A stretch of 64,000 nucleotides of DNA. Source: Streptomyces sp. NBRC 109706 (lineage in GTDB: Bacteria > Actinomycetota > Actinomycetes > Streptomycetales > Streptomycetaceae). A program made the translations under genes and the position numbers. Positions 46,422-55,536 of this stretch are shown piece by piece; position 1 is the stretch's first letter; each line of letters opens with the position of its first letter. The notes beneath the pieces are model-generated. The model saw only the letters and a program-made list of their open reading frames with translations, was not told the origin of the DNA and made no database searches. The DNA lies in NCBI RefSeq assembly GCF_000974485.1, contig NZ_BBOM01000009.1:186001-250000 (forward strand). The letters run 5' to 3'.

Positions 46422-46749
46422 TCAGCTCCACCAGGCGAGGTCGTCGGGCAGCACCTCAAGCGCCGCGTTCACCCCCTCGGTGGCCAACCGCCGGCCCTCC
46501 ACCAGCTCCGGCAGCTCCCCGGCCGCTCTCCTCCGGCATCACATCGGCGGACCGCAGCAGCACACTGATGCGACGCTGCTCGCCGTCCGGCCCCGGAGCG
46601 ACGGCATAGCCGGTGATGAACTGATCCCGCACCCGGGGGTCGCCGCCCGTCGGGTACTCCACCAACCGGTCGTCGACTCCGGCGGCGGACGATCCCTGCT
46701 GCGCCGGCGGGGCCGCTCGCGGTACCGTCTTCGGGCGGAAACAGAGCAT
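46422..46749 (-). pseudogene. Frameshifted small gene (about 109 codons)
   Basis: Reading from ATG 46749 the frame gives VDDRLVEYPTGGDPRVRDQF and RRISVLLRSADVMPEE. It then loses sense near 46526, where the next frame continues ELPELVEGRRLATEGV and ends LPDDLAWWS with TGA at 46424-46422. A single extra base in GGAGAGCGG would reconcile the frames. I do not know the family. A direct repeat of CCCGCTCAGCTCCA (46397-46410 and 46417-46430) covers the end of the gene. A sequencing error cannot be excluded. Confidence 0.55.
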
Positions 46750-46785
46750 TTCTTGGCGCGAGTCTTCACAAGGCGGGGAACAACG

Positions 46786-47607
46786 GTGGCGGTGCGGCGG
46801 ATCACGACCCGGAACGCGCGCTTTCAACAGTGGCAGGCACAACTGACCAACCGCACCAAGCGACAGCGCGCCGGCGAGTTCCTGGTGCAGGGGGTACGCC
46901 CGGTCTCCCTCGCGGTGGAGCACGGCTGGCCGATCCGAACGCTCGTCTACGACGCGGAACGCGAACTGAGCCGCTGGGCGCGGGCCCTGCTCCGCGAGGT
47001 GACGGCGGAGCAGGTGGCCATGGCGCCCGAGCTGCTGGCCGAGTTGGGTGAGAAGGACGAGGGCACGCCCGAGCTGATCGCGGTCGCCGAGCTGCCGCCG
47101 GACGATCTGACGCGGATCCCGGTGGGCCCGGACTTCGTCGGCCTGGTCTTCGACCGGCCGACCAGCCCGGGCAATGTGGGCAGCGTGATCCGTTCGGCGG
47201 ACGCCTTCGGCGCCTCGGGGGTGGTGGTGACGGGCCATGCGGCCGATGTCTACGACCCCAAGTCGGTCCGGGCCAGCACGGGTTCGCTCTTCGGCCTGCC
47301 GGTGGTGCGCGGCCCGAGCCACCGCGAGGTGCTGTCCTGGCTGGACGGCGCCGGCCGGCACGGGCGTGCGGTGACGGTGGTGGGGACGGACGAGGGCGGT
47401 TCGGCCCCGGTGGACGCCTTCGATCTGACCGGCCCGGTCCTGCTGCTGATCGGCAACGAGACCAGCGGGCTGAGCACGGCCTGGCGGGAGCGGTGCGACG
47501 TGCTGCTCTCCATCCCGATGACCGGCTCGGCCAGCTCGTTGAACGCGGCCAACGCGGCCAGCGTGGTCCTCTACGAGGCGGCCAGACAGCGCCGCGCCCG
47601 GCGGTGA
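46786..47607 (+). CDS. TrmH-family (SPOUT) RNA methyltransferase
   Basis: The 273-residue protein has the SPOUT knot motifs: GLVFDRPTSPGNVGSVIRSA (motif 1), LLLIGNETSGLS (motif 2) and IPMTGSASSLNAANAAS (motif 3). An N-terminal substrate-binding part precedes it (TNRTKRQRAGEFLVQGVRPV). These enzymes methylate a ribose 2'-OH in tRNA or 23S rRNA. I start at GTG 46786, preceded by GGGGAA. Confidence 0.88.
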   Translation: MAVRRITTRNARFQQWQAQLTNRTKRQRAGEFLVQGVRPVSLAVEHGWPIRTLVYDAERELSRWARALLREVTAEQVAMAPELLAELGEKDEGTPELIAVAELPPDDLTRIPVGPDFVGLVFDRPTSPGNVGSVIRSADAFGASGVVVTGHAADVYDPKSVRASTGSLFGLPVVRGPSHREVLSWLDGAGRHGRAVTVVGTDEGGSAPVDAFDLTGPVLLLIGNETSGLSTAWRERCDVLLSIPMTGSASSLNAANAASVVLYEAARQRRARR

Positions 47608-47630
47608 CCCACCCCCCGGCAGCGGAACTC

Positions 47631-47900
47631 TCAGTAGCAGATGAAGAGTTGGGCCGGGGAGTCCCGCAGCAGCGGCCAGGGGTAGCCATGGGGACAGTGC
47701 CGGCCGTGGTGCGGATGCCAGAACCGGCCCTCGGGCGTGCCGCAGAACGCGCAGGCCCATACCGGGGGCCGTCCTGGCACCGTGACATCCGGCCACAGCG
47801 CCCGCCCACAGCGGCCACAGGCCGGTTGTCGGGGCGTCAGCGGCGGAACGGCGACCGGGCGGGGGAAGAAGGGAAAGGCGTTGAGCACGTCGTCTGGCAC
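47631..47900 (-). CDS. Small protein with a zinc-ribbon-like Cys pattern
   Basis: The 89-residue protein has two CxxC pairs (CGRCGRALWPD and CAFCGTPEGR) and then HPHHGRHCPHGYPW, so zinc binding is likely. I do not recognise the family. GTG 47900 has AAGGA eight bases upstream. It is convergent with the methyltransferase gene. Confidence 0.6.
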   Translation of the reverse strand: MPDDVLNAFPFFPRPVAVPPLTPRQPACGRCGRALWPDVTVPGRPPVWACAFCGTPEGRFWHPHHGRHCPHGYPWPLLRDSPAQLFICY

Positions 47901-48036
47901 GCCCGTATCCTTCTGGCCGATCCCCTCCTTGCTCCCCCGCTACGCCGCCCGTTCCACCGAACGAATGACAAACCCCGGGCCCCGGCGGCGCATTCTTGCC
48001 CCGTATCGCGCCGCCCCGCGCCGCCGGGCACCGGGG

Positions 48037-48246
48037 TCAGCCGGCGCGCGCCGGCGCCTCCATCGCGCCGACAAAGGCCCGCCAGGCCGCCGGCGAGACG
48101 GCGACCACCGGGCCGCCGGCGCGCTTGCTGTCCCTGAGCGGGACCTTCCCGCGCGCGCCTCGTGCGACCTCGACGCAGTCCCCGCCGGAGGCTCCGCTGT
48201 AACTGCTCTTGCGCCAGGCCAGAAGGTCCGTACCGTGCTGAGCCAT
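48037..48246 (-). CDS. DUF397 domain protein
   Basis: The 69-residue protein has the DUF397 hallmarks WRKSSYSGASGGDCVEVA, VPLRDSKRAGGPVVAVSP and AWRAFVGAM. DUF397 proteins usually lie beside an XRE-type regulator (BldB/WhiJ-like systems in development); here no such regulator is adjacent. ATG 48246 is better spaced from GAAGGAC than the ATG at 48252. Confidence 0.85.
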   Translation of the reverse strand: MAQHGTDLLAWRKSSYSGASGGDCVEVARGARGKVPLRDSKRAGGPVVAVSPAAWRAFVGAMEAPARAG

Positions 48247-48490
48247 ATCCATGTCCTTCGCACGAACTCGATCACCGTCAGAGGCACATCGGGGACCGTG
48301 CGTCAGCCCCGGCCAGATCGTAGGACATCCCAGGCCGTAGAGTTAGTGCGGCAACTCGCCCGTTAGCCAACCGACTTCAGTCTCCCCAGGGACCGACGCA
48401 AACGGAACGCGCCCCCTCGCGTGGCGCGTCGATGCGTGCTCGTCCGGCTACCCAGAGCAGAGTCCGGCCGTCAGGAGAGGGCAGCCGTTG

Positions 48491-50431
48491 TCAGGAGTAG
48501 AGGCCCTCGATCTCCTCGGCGTAGGCGGCGGCCACGGCGGCGCGGCGGATCTTCAGGGACGGGGTCAGCAGTCCGTTCTCCTCGGTGAACTCCCCCTCGA
48601 CCAGGGCGAATCGACGGATCGACTCGGCGCGGGAGACCGCCTCGTTGGCGTGGTCGACGGCCTGTTGGACGGCGGCCAGCAGCTCCTCGTCGGCCCGCAG
48701 CCGCTCGAACGGGGTGTTCCGTGGACGGTTCCGCAGCCGCAACCAGTGCTGTGTGGCCTCCGGTTCGAGGGTGATCAGCGCGGCCACATAGGAGCGTCCC
48801 TCGCCCACCACCATGCAGGGCCCGATCAGCGGGCGGCCGCGCAGCCGGTCCTCCAGGAGGCTCGGGGAGACGTTCTTGCCGCCGCTGGTGACCAGGATGT
48901 CCTTGGCGCGTCCGGTGATGGTGAGATAGCCGTCCTCGTCGAGCCGTCCCAGATCGCCGGTGCGGAACCAGCCGTCCTCCAACACCGCGCGGCTGGCGGC
49001 CTCGTCGCCACGGTAGCCGTCGAAGACGGTGCCGCCACTGATCTGGACCTCGCCGTCCTCGGCGATCCGCACCGAGGTGCCGGGCACCGGCTGCCCGACG
49101 CTGCCGAAGCGGGGCGCCAGCGGCGGGTTGAGGGTGGCGGCCGATGTGGTCTCGGTCAGCCCGTAGCCCTCGTAGACCAGGATGCCGCAGCCGAAGAAGA
49201 AGTGGCTCAGCCGGGGGTCCAGCGGGGAGCCGCCGCTGATGGCGCAGCGCAGCCGGCCGCCGAGCGCGGCCCTGATCCGGCGGTAGACCAGCAGATCGTA
49301 GAGCGCCTTGGCGGCGCGCAGCCTCACCCCCGGCCCCCGTCCGGTGCCCCGGTAGGCGCGCAGCTCCGCCTCGGCCCAGGCGACGGCGATCCGGTCGGCC
49401 CGGTCGAACGAGGCGCCGCGCCCCAGGCGTTCGGCGGTGGCCCGCCCGGTGTCATGGATCTTCTCGAAGAGATAGGGCACGCCGACCACGAACGTCGGCT
49501 GGAACGAGGCGAGTTCGGGCCGCAGCTCGTCGGGTTTGACGCTGGGGCAGTGTCCGATGACCACCCGGGCGGAGACGCAGGCGAGTTGGATGGTGCGGCC
49601 CAGGATATGGGCCAGCGGCAGGAAGACCAGGGTGCTGGGCGTCTGCCCGGTGACCTCACGGAAGACCGGGATCAGCAGCTCCACCAGGTTGGCGGACTCG
49701 GCGTGCAGATTGGCGTGGGTGAGGACACAGCCCTTGGGCCGGCCGGTGGTGCCGGAGGTGTAGGTGAGGGTGGCGACGCTGTCCGGGCCCAGCGCCGCGC
49801 GGCGCGCGGTGACCTCCGCGTCGGGTATCCCGCGTCCCCGCTCGACGAGTTGGCCCAGCGCGTCCTCGTCCAGCCGCCAGACGGTGGGGAGTTCGGCACG
49901 CGCGGAGGGTTCGGGGAGTCCGGGAAGTTCCGCCAGGGCGCGGGCGGCCGTCTCGGCGTGCTCGGCGGTCTCCACGATCAGCTGGCCGGCCCCCGAGTCG
50001 CTGACCAGCCAGGCCAGTTGGTCGGCGGACGAGGTGGGGTAGACGGGAACGCACTGGCCGCCCGCGGCGAGGATCGCGAAGTCCAGCACGGCCCATTCGT
50101 AGGAGGTGCGGGACATCAGGGCGACCCGGCCGCCGAGCGGCAGCCCGGCGGCGATCAGCCCCTTGGCCACGCCGGTCACCAGCTCGGCGAACTCCCGCGC
50201 GGTGACCGGCGCCCAACGCCCGGCCTCCTTGCGGCGCATCACCACCGCCTCGGGTGCCTCGGCCGCGTTGCGGAACGGGATGTCGGCGATGCTGCCCTCC
50301 GTGGGCGGGGGCACCAGCGGCGGCACCGACGCCTGCCGCACCCCCGTCTCGTCCCTGACCGTCTCCGGCACGGTCCGTTCGGCCCAGCCGCCGCGTGCCC
50401 GCACCCGGGTCATGTCCCGCCTGATGCCCAT
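48491..50431 (-). CDS. Long-chain fatty acid-CoA ligase (AMP-dependent synthetase)
   Basis: The 646-residue enzyme has the adenylation motifs TYTSGTTGRPKGCVLTH, EGYGLTETT, FRTGDLGRLDEDGYLTI and GGKNVSPSLLE. It activates fatty acids to acyl-CoA. It ends 79 bases after the thiolase gene on the same strand and may be cotranscribed. The start ATG 50431 has GGGAG six bases upstream. Confidence 0.9.
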   Translation of the reverse strand: MGIRRDMTRVRARGGWAERTVPETVRDETGVRQASVPPLVPPPTEGSIADIPFRNAAEAPEAVVMRRKEAGRWAPVTAREFAELVTGVAKGLIAAGLPLGGRVALMSRTSYEWAVLDFAILAAGGQCVPVYPTSSADQLAWLVSDSGAGQLIVETAEHAETAARALAELPGLPEPSARAELPTVWRLDEDALGQLVERGRGIPDAEVTARRAALGPDSVATLTYTSGTTGRPKGCVLTHANLHAESANLVELLIPVFREVTGQTPSTLVFLPLAHILGRTIQLACVSARVVIGHCPSVKPDELRPELASFQPTFVVGVPYLFEKIHDTGRATAERLGRGASFDRADRIAVAWAEAELRAYRGTGRGPGVRLRAAKALYDLLVYRRIRAALGGRLRCAISGGSPLDPRLSHFFFGCGILVYEGYGLTETTSAATLNPPLAPRFGSVGQPVPGTSVRIAEDGEVQISGGTVFDGYRGDEAASRAVLEDGWFRTGDLGRLDEDGYLTITGRAKDILVTSGGKNVSPSLLEDRLRGRPLIGPCMVVGEGRSYVAALITLEPEATQHWLRLRNRPRNTPFERLRADEELLAAVQQAVDHANEAVSRAESIRRFALVEGEFTEENGLLTPSLKIRRAAVAAAYAEEIEGLYS

Positions 50432-50509
50432 CTCGCTCTCCCAGTTGCTCGCCCGTCGGGTCCTGCCTGTGTACCGTTCCCCGCGCCCGTCGGCGGGTCG
50501 GCGGTCGGG

Positions 50510-51817
50510 TCAGCGTTCCAGCAGCGCCGTCACGCCGAGTCCGCCGGCCGCGCAGACGGAGATCAGCCCGCGCACCGGCGGTCCTTCGGGGCCGCGTTCG
50601 GCCGCGCGTCGGCTCAGCAGCTTGGCCAGGGTCGGCACGATCCGGGCGCCGGTGGCGGCGAACGGATGGCCGCAGGCCAACGAGGAGCCGACGACGTTCA
50701 GCCGGTCGCGGTCCACCGCGCCCAGCGGGGCGTCCCGGCCCAACCGGCGCGCGCAGTAGTCGGGATCCTCCCAGGCCGCCAGGGTCGCCAACACCTGGGA
50801 GGCGAACGCCTCGTGCAGTTCGAGCAGATCGACGTCGGTCAGCCGCAGCCCCGCCGCGTCCAGCAGCCGGGGCACCACCGAGACCGGGGCGGTGAGCAGC
50901 CCGTCGGGCCCGTCCACGAAGTCGACCGCCCCGGTACGGGCCTGGCTGAGGTAGGCCAGCACCGGAAGTCCCCTGGCGGCGGCCCACTCCTCGCTGGCCA
51001 GCAGCACGGTCGCCGCGCCGTCGGTCAGCGGCGTGGAGTTGCCGGCCGTCATCGTCGGCTCGGGCCCGTCGACGCCGAAGACCGGGCGCAGCGCGGCCAG
51101 GCGCTCGGGGGTGCTGTCCGGACGGAGGTTGGCGTCCCGGTCCAGGCCACGGAACGGGGTCGACAGATCGTCGAAGAAGCCCTCCCGATAGGCGGCGGCG
51201 AGCCGCTGGTGGCTGGTGGCGGCGAGCCGGTCCTGGTCGGCACGGGTCACTCCCCACTCGGCGGCGGTGCGGGCCGCGTGCTCCCCCATCGAAAGCCCGG
51301 TGCGCGGCTCGACGTTGCGCGGGATCTCGGGGAGCAGCTGGCGGGGACGCAGCCCGCCGAGCGAACGGACCCTGGCGGCAAGGCTCTTGGCGCGGCGGGT
51401 GCGCAACAGGACGGCGCGCAGCCGGTCGTCGAGCGCCAGCGGCACATCGCTGGCGGTGTCGACGCCACCGGCGACCCCCACCTCGATCTGCCCGAGGGCG
51501 ATCTTGTTGGCGACCAGGATCACCGCCTCAAGGCCGGTGCCGCACGCCTGTTGGACGTCGAACGCGGGGGTGCGCCGGTCCAGGGCACTGCCCAGCACGG
51601 TCTCCCTGGCGAGGTTGAAGTCCCTGCTGTGCTTGACCACGGCACCGGCGACGAACTCGCCCAGCAACGCGCCCCGCAGCGCGAAGCGTTCGACCAGGCC
51701 GGCCAGGGCGGCGGACAGCATCTCCTGGTTGGTCGCGGTGGCATAGGCGCCGTCGGATCGGGCGAACGGAATACGGTTGCCGCCGAGAATGGCCACCCGG
51801 CGTCCGGTCACGGTCAA
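50510..51817 (-). CDS. Thiolase (acetyl-CoA acyltransferase, FadA2/FadI-like)
   Basis: The 435-residue protein has the active-site Cys in VQQACGTGLEAV, the His in ELHEAFASQVLA, and the last motif with GHPFAATGARIVPTL then SVCAAGGLGVTALLE. It cleaves 3-ketoacyl-CoA. The start is a rare TTG at 51817 with a perfect AAGGAG seven bases upstream. It is divergent from the FabG4-type gene and shares its operator region. Similar divergent fadA2/fabG4 order occurs in mycobacteria. Confidence 0.88.
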   Translation of the reverse strand: MTVTGRRVAILGGNRIPFARSDGAYATATNQEMLSAALAGLVERFALRGALLGEFVAGAVVKHSRDFNLARETVLGSALDRRTPAFDVQQACGTGLEAVILVANKIALGQIEVGVAGGVDTASDVPLALDDRLRAVLLRTRRAKSLAARVRSLGGLRPRQLLPEIPRNVEPRTGLSMGEHAARTAAEWGVTRADQDRLAATSHQRLAAAYREGFFDDLSTPFRGLDRDANLRPDSTPERLAALRPVFGVDGPEPTMTAGNSTPLTDGAATVLLASEEWAAARGLPVLAYLSQARTGAVDFVDGPDGLLTAPVSVVPRLLDAAGLRLTDVDLLELHEAFASQVLATLAAWEDPDYCARRLGRDAPLGAVDRDRLNVVGSSLACGHPFAATGARIVPTLAKLLSRRAAERGPEGPPVRGLISVCAAGGLGVTALLER

Positions 51818-51907
51818 CGTGTCACTCCTTCGCTCGGGGCGGTCCGCTCCTGGCCGGCCGCCGGCCGGCGCCGTCCTTCGGCTCTTGTGACGCCGAGGGC
51901 ACGGGTT

Positions 51908-51937
51908 TAACTTGTCAGTAGACTTACCCTTCAGTAG
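51908..51937. promoter_or_regulatory. TetR-type operator between thiolase and FabG4 genes
   Basis: The region holds two tandem near-palindromes, TAACTTGTCAGTAG and CTTACCCTTCAGTAGG. The word AGTAGACTTAC (51917-51927) is found again, inverted, at 57057-57067 before the TetR gene at 56362. Both divergent promoters would be covered. Confidence 0.6.
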
Positions 51938-51948
51938 GAAGGAAATCA

Positions 51949-53280
51949 ATGGCGGATCGCTATCTGTCCTTCGCGAGCGGCCGGATCGGCGGCCGGATCG
52001 TGCGTCGGCTGGGGCTGCCACGGCCGGTGCCGCTGCGCCGTCACCGGCCCGGTGCGCCGTTGGTCGCCGGGCCCGTGGTGCTGGGGAGCGTCCGGCGTTC
52101 CTACGCCGTGGCGGCGCTGCGCGAGGTGCTTGAGGCCGACGGGGTCGAGATCGACGAGCGGGCCAGGCGTCCGGCCGCGCTGATCTTCGACGCCACCGGC
52201 ATCGCTTCGGCGGCCGAACTCGACCGGCTGCACGCCTTCTTCCAGCCCCGGCTGCGCCATCTGGCGCCGCACGGCCGGGTGTTGGTGATCGGCGTGCCGA
52301 GGGAGGACACGGCGGGGCCGGCACACGCGGCGGCGCAGCGCGCCCTGGAGGGTCTTGTCCGTTCGCTGGCCAAGGAGTTGCGCGGCGGCGCCACCGCCCA
52401 GCTGCTGCTGATCGCGGCGGGCGCCGAACGCGCCGAGTCGATCGGGTCCACCGTCCGGTTCGCGCTCTCCGCCCGTTCCGCCTATGTCTCGGGCCAGACC
52501 CTGCGGTTGACGGCCGGCGCCCCCGACGCCCCCGAGGCGGATCCGGCGCGGCCGCTGGCCGGCCGCACCGCGCTGGTCACGGGCGCGGCCCGGGGCATCG
52601 GCGCGGCCGTCGCCGAGGTGCTGCACCGGGACGGCGCGCGGGTGCTCTGTCTCGACACCCCGGGCCAGGAGCCCGAGTTGCGCCGGCTCGCCGCCCGACT
52701 CGACGGCGTGGCCGTCCCGTTGGACCTCACCGCCGAGCTGGCGCCCGACCGGCTGCTGGTCCAACTCGACCAGGTGGGCGGCTCGTTGGATGTGGTGGTG
52801 CACAACGCCGGGATCACCAGGGACCGCACCCTGGCGCGGATGCCGGTGGACGACTGGCGCGCGGTGCTCGATGTCAACCTGGTCGCCGTGGAACGTCTCA
52901 CCGACGCGCTGCTCCCCCGGCTGGGCTTCGGCGGCCGGATCGTCTGCACCTCCTCCATCAGCGGACTGGCCGGCAACGCGGGTCAGACCAACTACGCGGC
53001 CAGCAAGGCCGGTTTGATCGGCCTGGTGGAGGAGCTGGCGCCGATGGCCGCCGAACGCGGCGTCACCGTGAACGCCGTGGCCCCCGGCTTTATCGAGACC
53101 CGGATGACGGCGGCGGTGCCGTTCCTCGTCCGGCAGGCCGGACGGCGGCTCAACAGCCTGGGCCAGGGCGGGCAGCCGGTCGATGTGGCCGAGGCGGTCG
53201 CCTATCTGGCGGCGCCTGGCACCGGCGCGGTCAACGGTCAGGTGCTCCGGGTGTGCGGCCAGGCGCTGATGGGGGCGTGA
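51949..53280 (+). CDS. 3-oxoacyl-[ACP]/CoA reductase, high-molecular-weight FabG4 type
   Basis: The 443-residue protein has an N-terminal flavodoxin-like degenerate domain (residues 1-190) and a C-terminal SDR domain with TGAARGIG near residue 209, the NAG motif, Ser in TSSISGLAG and the Tyr/Lys in NYAASKAG. This two-domain form is called FabG4 in mycobacteria and reduces 3-ketoacyl chains with NADH. ATG 51949 has AGGAAGGAA upstream. The MaoC gene follows eight bases later. Confidence 0.88.
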   Translation: MADRYLSFASGRIGGRIVRRLGLPRPVPLRRHRPGAPLVAGPVVLGSVRRSYAVAALREVLEADGVEIDERARRPAALIFDATGIASAAELDRLHAFFQPRLRHLAPHGRVLVIGVPREDTAGPAHAAAQRALEGLVRSLAKELRGGATAQLLLIAAGAERAESIGSTVRFALSARSAYVSGQTLRLTAGAPDAPEADPARPLAGRTALVTGAARGIGAAVAEVLHRDGARVLCLDTPGQEPELRRLAARLDGVAVPLDLTAELAPDRLLVQLDQVGGSLDVVVHNAGITRDRTLARMPVDDWRAVLDVNLVAVERLTDALLPRLGFGGRIVCTSSISGLAGNAGQTNYAASKAGLIGLVEELAPMAAERGVTVNAVAPGFIETRMTAAVPFLVRQAGRRLNSLGQGGQPVDVAEAVAYLAAPGTGAVNGQVLRVCGQALMGA

Positions 53281-53287
53281 GCCGGCG

Positions 53288-54151
53288 ATGCCGCGCCCCG
53301 GAGCGCCGCTTCCCCGTCCGCCCGCGCTGCCGTTGAGCTACGCCAGGGCGCTGCTCCCCCGGCGGCGGCGCCCGTCGGCCGTGCCCGACCGGGTGTCGGG
53401 CCGGCCGGCGGCCAGGCCGGAGCCGGACCGGCTGGCCCGCTACCGCCGGCTCACCGCCTTCCCCGATCCGACGGTGCTGCCGCCCTGCTACCCTCATCTG
53501 CTGGCGTTCCCGCTGACCATGGCGCTGCTCACCGCGCGCGACTTCCCCTGTCCGCCGCTGGGCCTGGTGCACACCGACAACCTGGTCGAGCTGATGCGGC
53601 CGCTCGCCGTCGACGAACCGCTCGCCCTCCGGGTCCGGGCCACATCCGGCGGGCCCCGGCCGGGGGGCACCGCCTTCGAGGTGCGGGCCGAGGCCAGGGA
53701 CGCGGACGGCGCTGTGGTCTGGCGGTCCGTCAGCGGCTATCTGTACCGGCAGGGCGGCGGCCCGCGCGAACGGCGGGCGCCGACCGTCAACCCCGTTGCC
53801 GGCGGCGAACGTTGGGAGCTGCCGGCCGCGCTCGGCCGGCGCTATGGCGCGGTCTCAGGGGATCGGAACCCGATCCATCTGCATCCGCTGACCGCCCGCC
53901 CGTTCGGCTTCCGTCGCCCCATCGCCCACGGCATGTGGACCAAGGCCAGGGCGCTCTCCGCGCTCTGGCCGACGCTGCCGGCGGCCTTCGCCGTCCGGGT
54001 CCGGTTCCTGGCCCCCGTTCCCCTGCCCAGCCGCCCCACGTTCGCCGCCACGGCGGAGGGCCCGTACCGGACGTTCGCCCTGGCCGCCGAGGACGGCCGC
54101 GTCCAGCTGACCGGCACGGTCGCGCCGCCGCCGGCCGCCGACCCGGACTGA
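53288..54151 (+). CDS. MaoC-like (R)-hydratase (HtdX type)
   Basis: The 287-residue double hotdog protein has the hydratase-2 motif with Asp and His in RRYGAVSGDRNPIHLHPL, and IAHGMWTKARALS. It would hydrate or dehydrate enoyl chains in partnership with the adjacent FabG4-type reductase, as HtdX does in mycobacteria. The N-terminal hotdog half lacks the catalytic residues. Confidence 0.85.
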   Translation: MPRPGAPLPRPPALPLSYARALLPRRRRPSAVPDRVSGRPAARPEPDRLARYRRLTAFPDPTVLPPCYPHLLAFPLTMALLTARDFPCPPLGLVHTDNLVELMRPLAVDEPLALRVRATSGGPRPGGTAFEVRAEARDADGAVVWRSVSGYLYRQGGGPRERRAPTVNPVAGGERWELPAALGRRYGAVSGDRNPIHLHPLTARPFGFRRPIAHGMWTKARALSALWPTLPAAFAVRVRFLAPVPLPSRPTFAATAEGPYRTFALAAEDGRVQLTGTVAPPPAADPD

Positions 54152-54362
54152 ACGGGGCGGAACCGGAGGCAGCCGCCGCCGCGGCGCCTCCACGGCCCCG
54201 GAAAATCCCCATGTCCCGGGCTGTCTACGGGCGTTGACTGGATCCCCGGTTCCGGGCCAAGGTGGTGGACGAACCCCGGGCCGGCGCGCCCGGGCGCCCC
54301 CACCACCCCGTCCACGCCGACACGATCGCCCCGTGGACGCCCCCGACCAAGGAGGACCTGAC

Positions 54363-55379
54363 ATGTGCGAGGACCACAGCGGCTCCGCACCCGACCCCGC
54401 CGCCCTGCGAGGTCATGGCATCTCCCGAAGAGGCATGTTGGCCGGCGTCGGCGCCGGTTTCTCGCTCGCCCTGCTCGCGGCGGGCACCGCCTCGGCCAGC
54501 GGCGGCCCAGGGGCCGTCGGCAGCGACGCCGACACCCACGGCATCGACGACATCGGGATACTCGCCCTGAACGGCGCCTGGTGCAACCCCACCCAGGGCA
54601 CCTTCCCCGCCGGCGGCCACTTCGGCGCCCCCAGGGGCAGCGGCAGCCACGCCGGCCAGGACATCTCCAACTCCTCGGGCACCTTTGTCTACGCCGCGGC
54701 GGCCGGCACGGTGATCCGGCGCGGCGTCGGCGTGCTCCCGGGCCGCACCGGCAACGGCATCGTGATCCAGCACGCCGGCGGCCTCTACAGCTACTACGGC
54801 CATCTCAACGCCTTCCGGGTGAACCTCAACGCCTCGGTCAAGGCCGGCCAACGGATCGGCGACATGGGCACCACGGGCAATGTCACCGGCCCGCACCTGC
54901 ACTTCGAGACCCATTCCGGCAGCCTCGGCAACGCCGTGAACCCGGTGCCGTTCGCCACCGCGCGCGGCGTCAACCTGCAGCGCGGCTGGTCCAGCTTCAA
55001 CCCCGGCGCGGCCGGCCAGCGGGTGCGCGTCATCCAGCACCTGCTCAACCAGAGGGGCGCGGGCCTGACGGTCGACGGCGCCTACGGATCCGTCTCCAGC
55101 GCCGCGGTGCGCAGCTTCCAGTCGAGCAACGGGCTGGTGGCGGACGGTCAGGTGGGCCCGCTCACCTGGCAGAAGCTGGTGTACTCGCTCCAGCAGGGCT
55201 CAAGCGGCCACCATGTCAGGGCGCTGCAGACCGGGCTCAACAAGCGCAGCGCCGGCCTGGTCGTGGACGGCGGCTTCGGCGCGGTGACCACCACCGCCGT
55301 GCGCACCTTCCAGAGCGGGAATCGCCTGGTGGTCGACGGTCTGGCCGGGCCGGTGACCTGGCGGGCGATCGTGGGCTGA
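54363..55379 (+). CDS. Secreted M23 metallopeptidase with two peptidoglycan-binding repeats
   Basis: The 338-residue protein starts with a Tat signal (SRRGML at residues 21-26, hydrophobic AGVGAGFSLALLAAG). The M23 part has zinc ligands in HAGQD near residue 95 and HLHFE near 178. Two PG-binding type 1 repeats follow (VRVIQHLLNQRGAGLTVDG and VRALQTGLNKRSAGLVVDG). It cuts peptidoglycan cross-bridges outside the cell. ATG 54363 has AAGGAGG upstream. No known partner. Confidence 0.92.
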   Translation: MCEDHSGSAPDPAALRGHGISRRGMLAGVGAGFSLALLAAGTASASGGPGAVGSDADTHGIDDIGILALNGAWCNPTQGTFPAGGHFGAPRGSGSHAGQDISNSSGTFVYAAAAGTVIRRGVGVLPGRTGNGIVIQHAGGLYSYYGHLNAFRVNLNASVKAGQRIGDMGTTGNVTGPHLHFETHSGSLGNAVNPVPFATARGVNLQRGWSSFNPGAAGQRVRVIQHLLNQRGAGLTVDGAYGSVSSAAVRSFQSSNGLVADGQVGPLTWQKLVYSLQQGSSGHHVRALQTGLNKRSAGLVVDGGFGAVTTTAVRTFQSGNRLVVDGLAGPVTWRAIVG

Positions 55380-55536
55380 CCGGCCTCCCGACGGGGGGCG
55401 TCACACCAGGCGTGCGGACGCCGGGAGTTGGCCGAAAAGGTCGCCCCGGCAGGGTGTCGGATCCGGAGCCACGGAGCCCACAATTTGTCAGGGGCACGTC
55501 GAGTTCACGACGGCCCGCTCCCCATCAGGAGGACTC

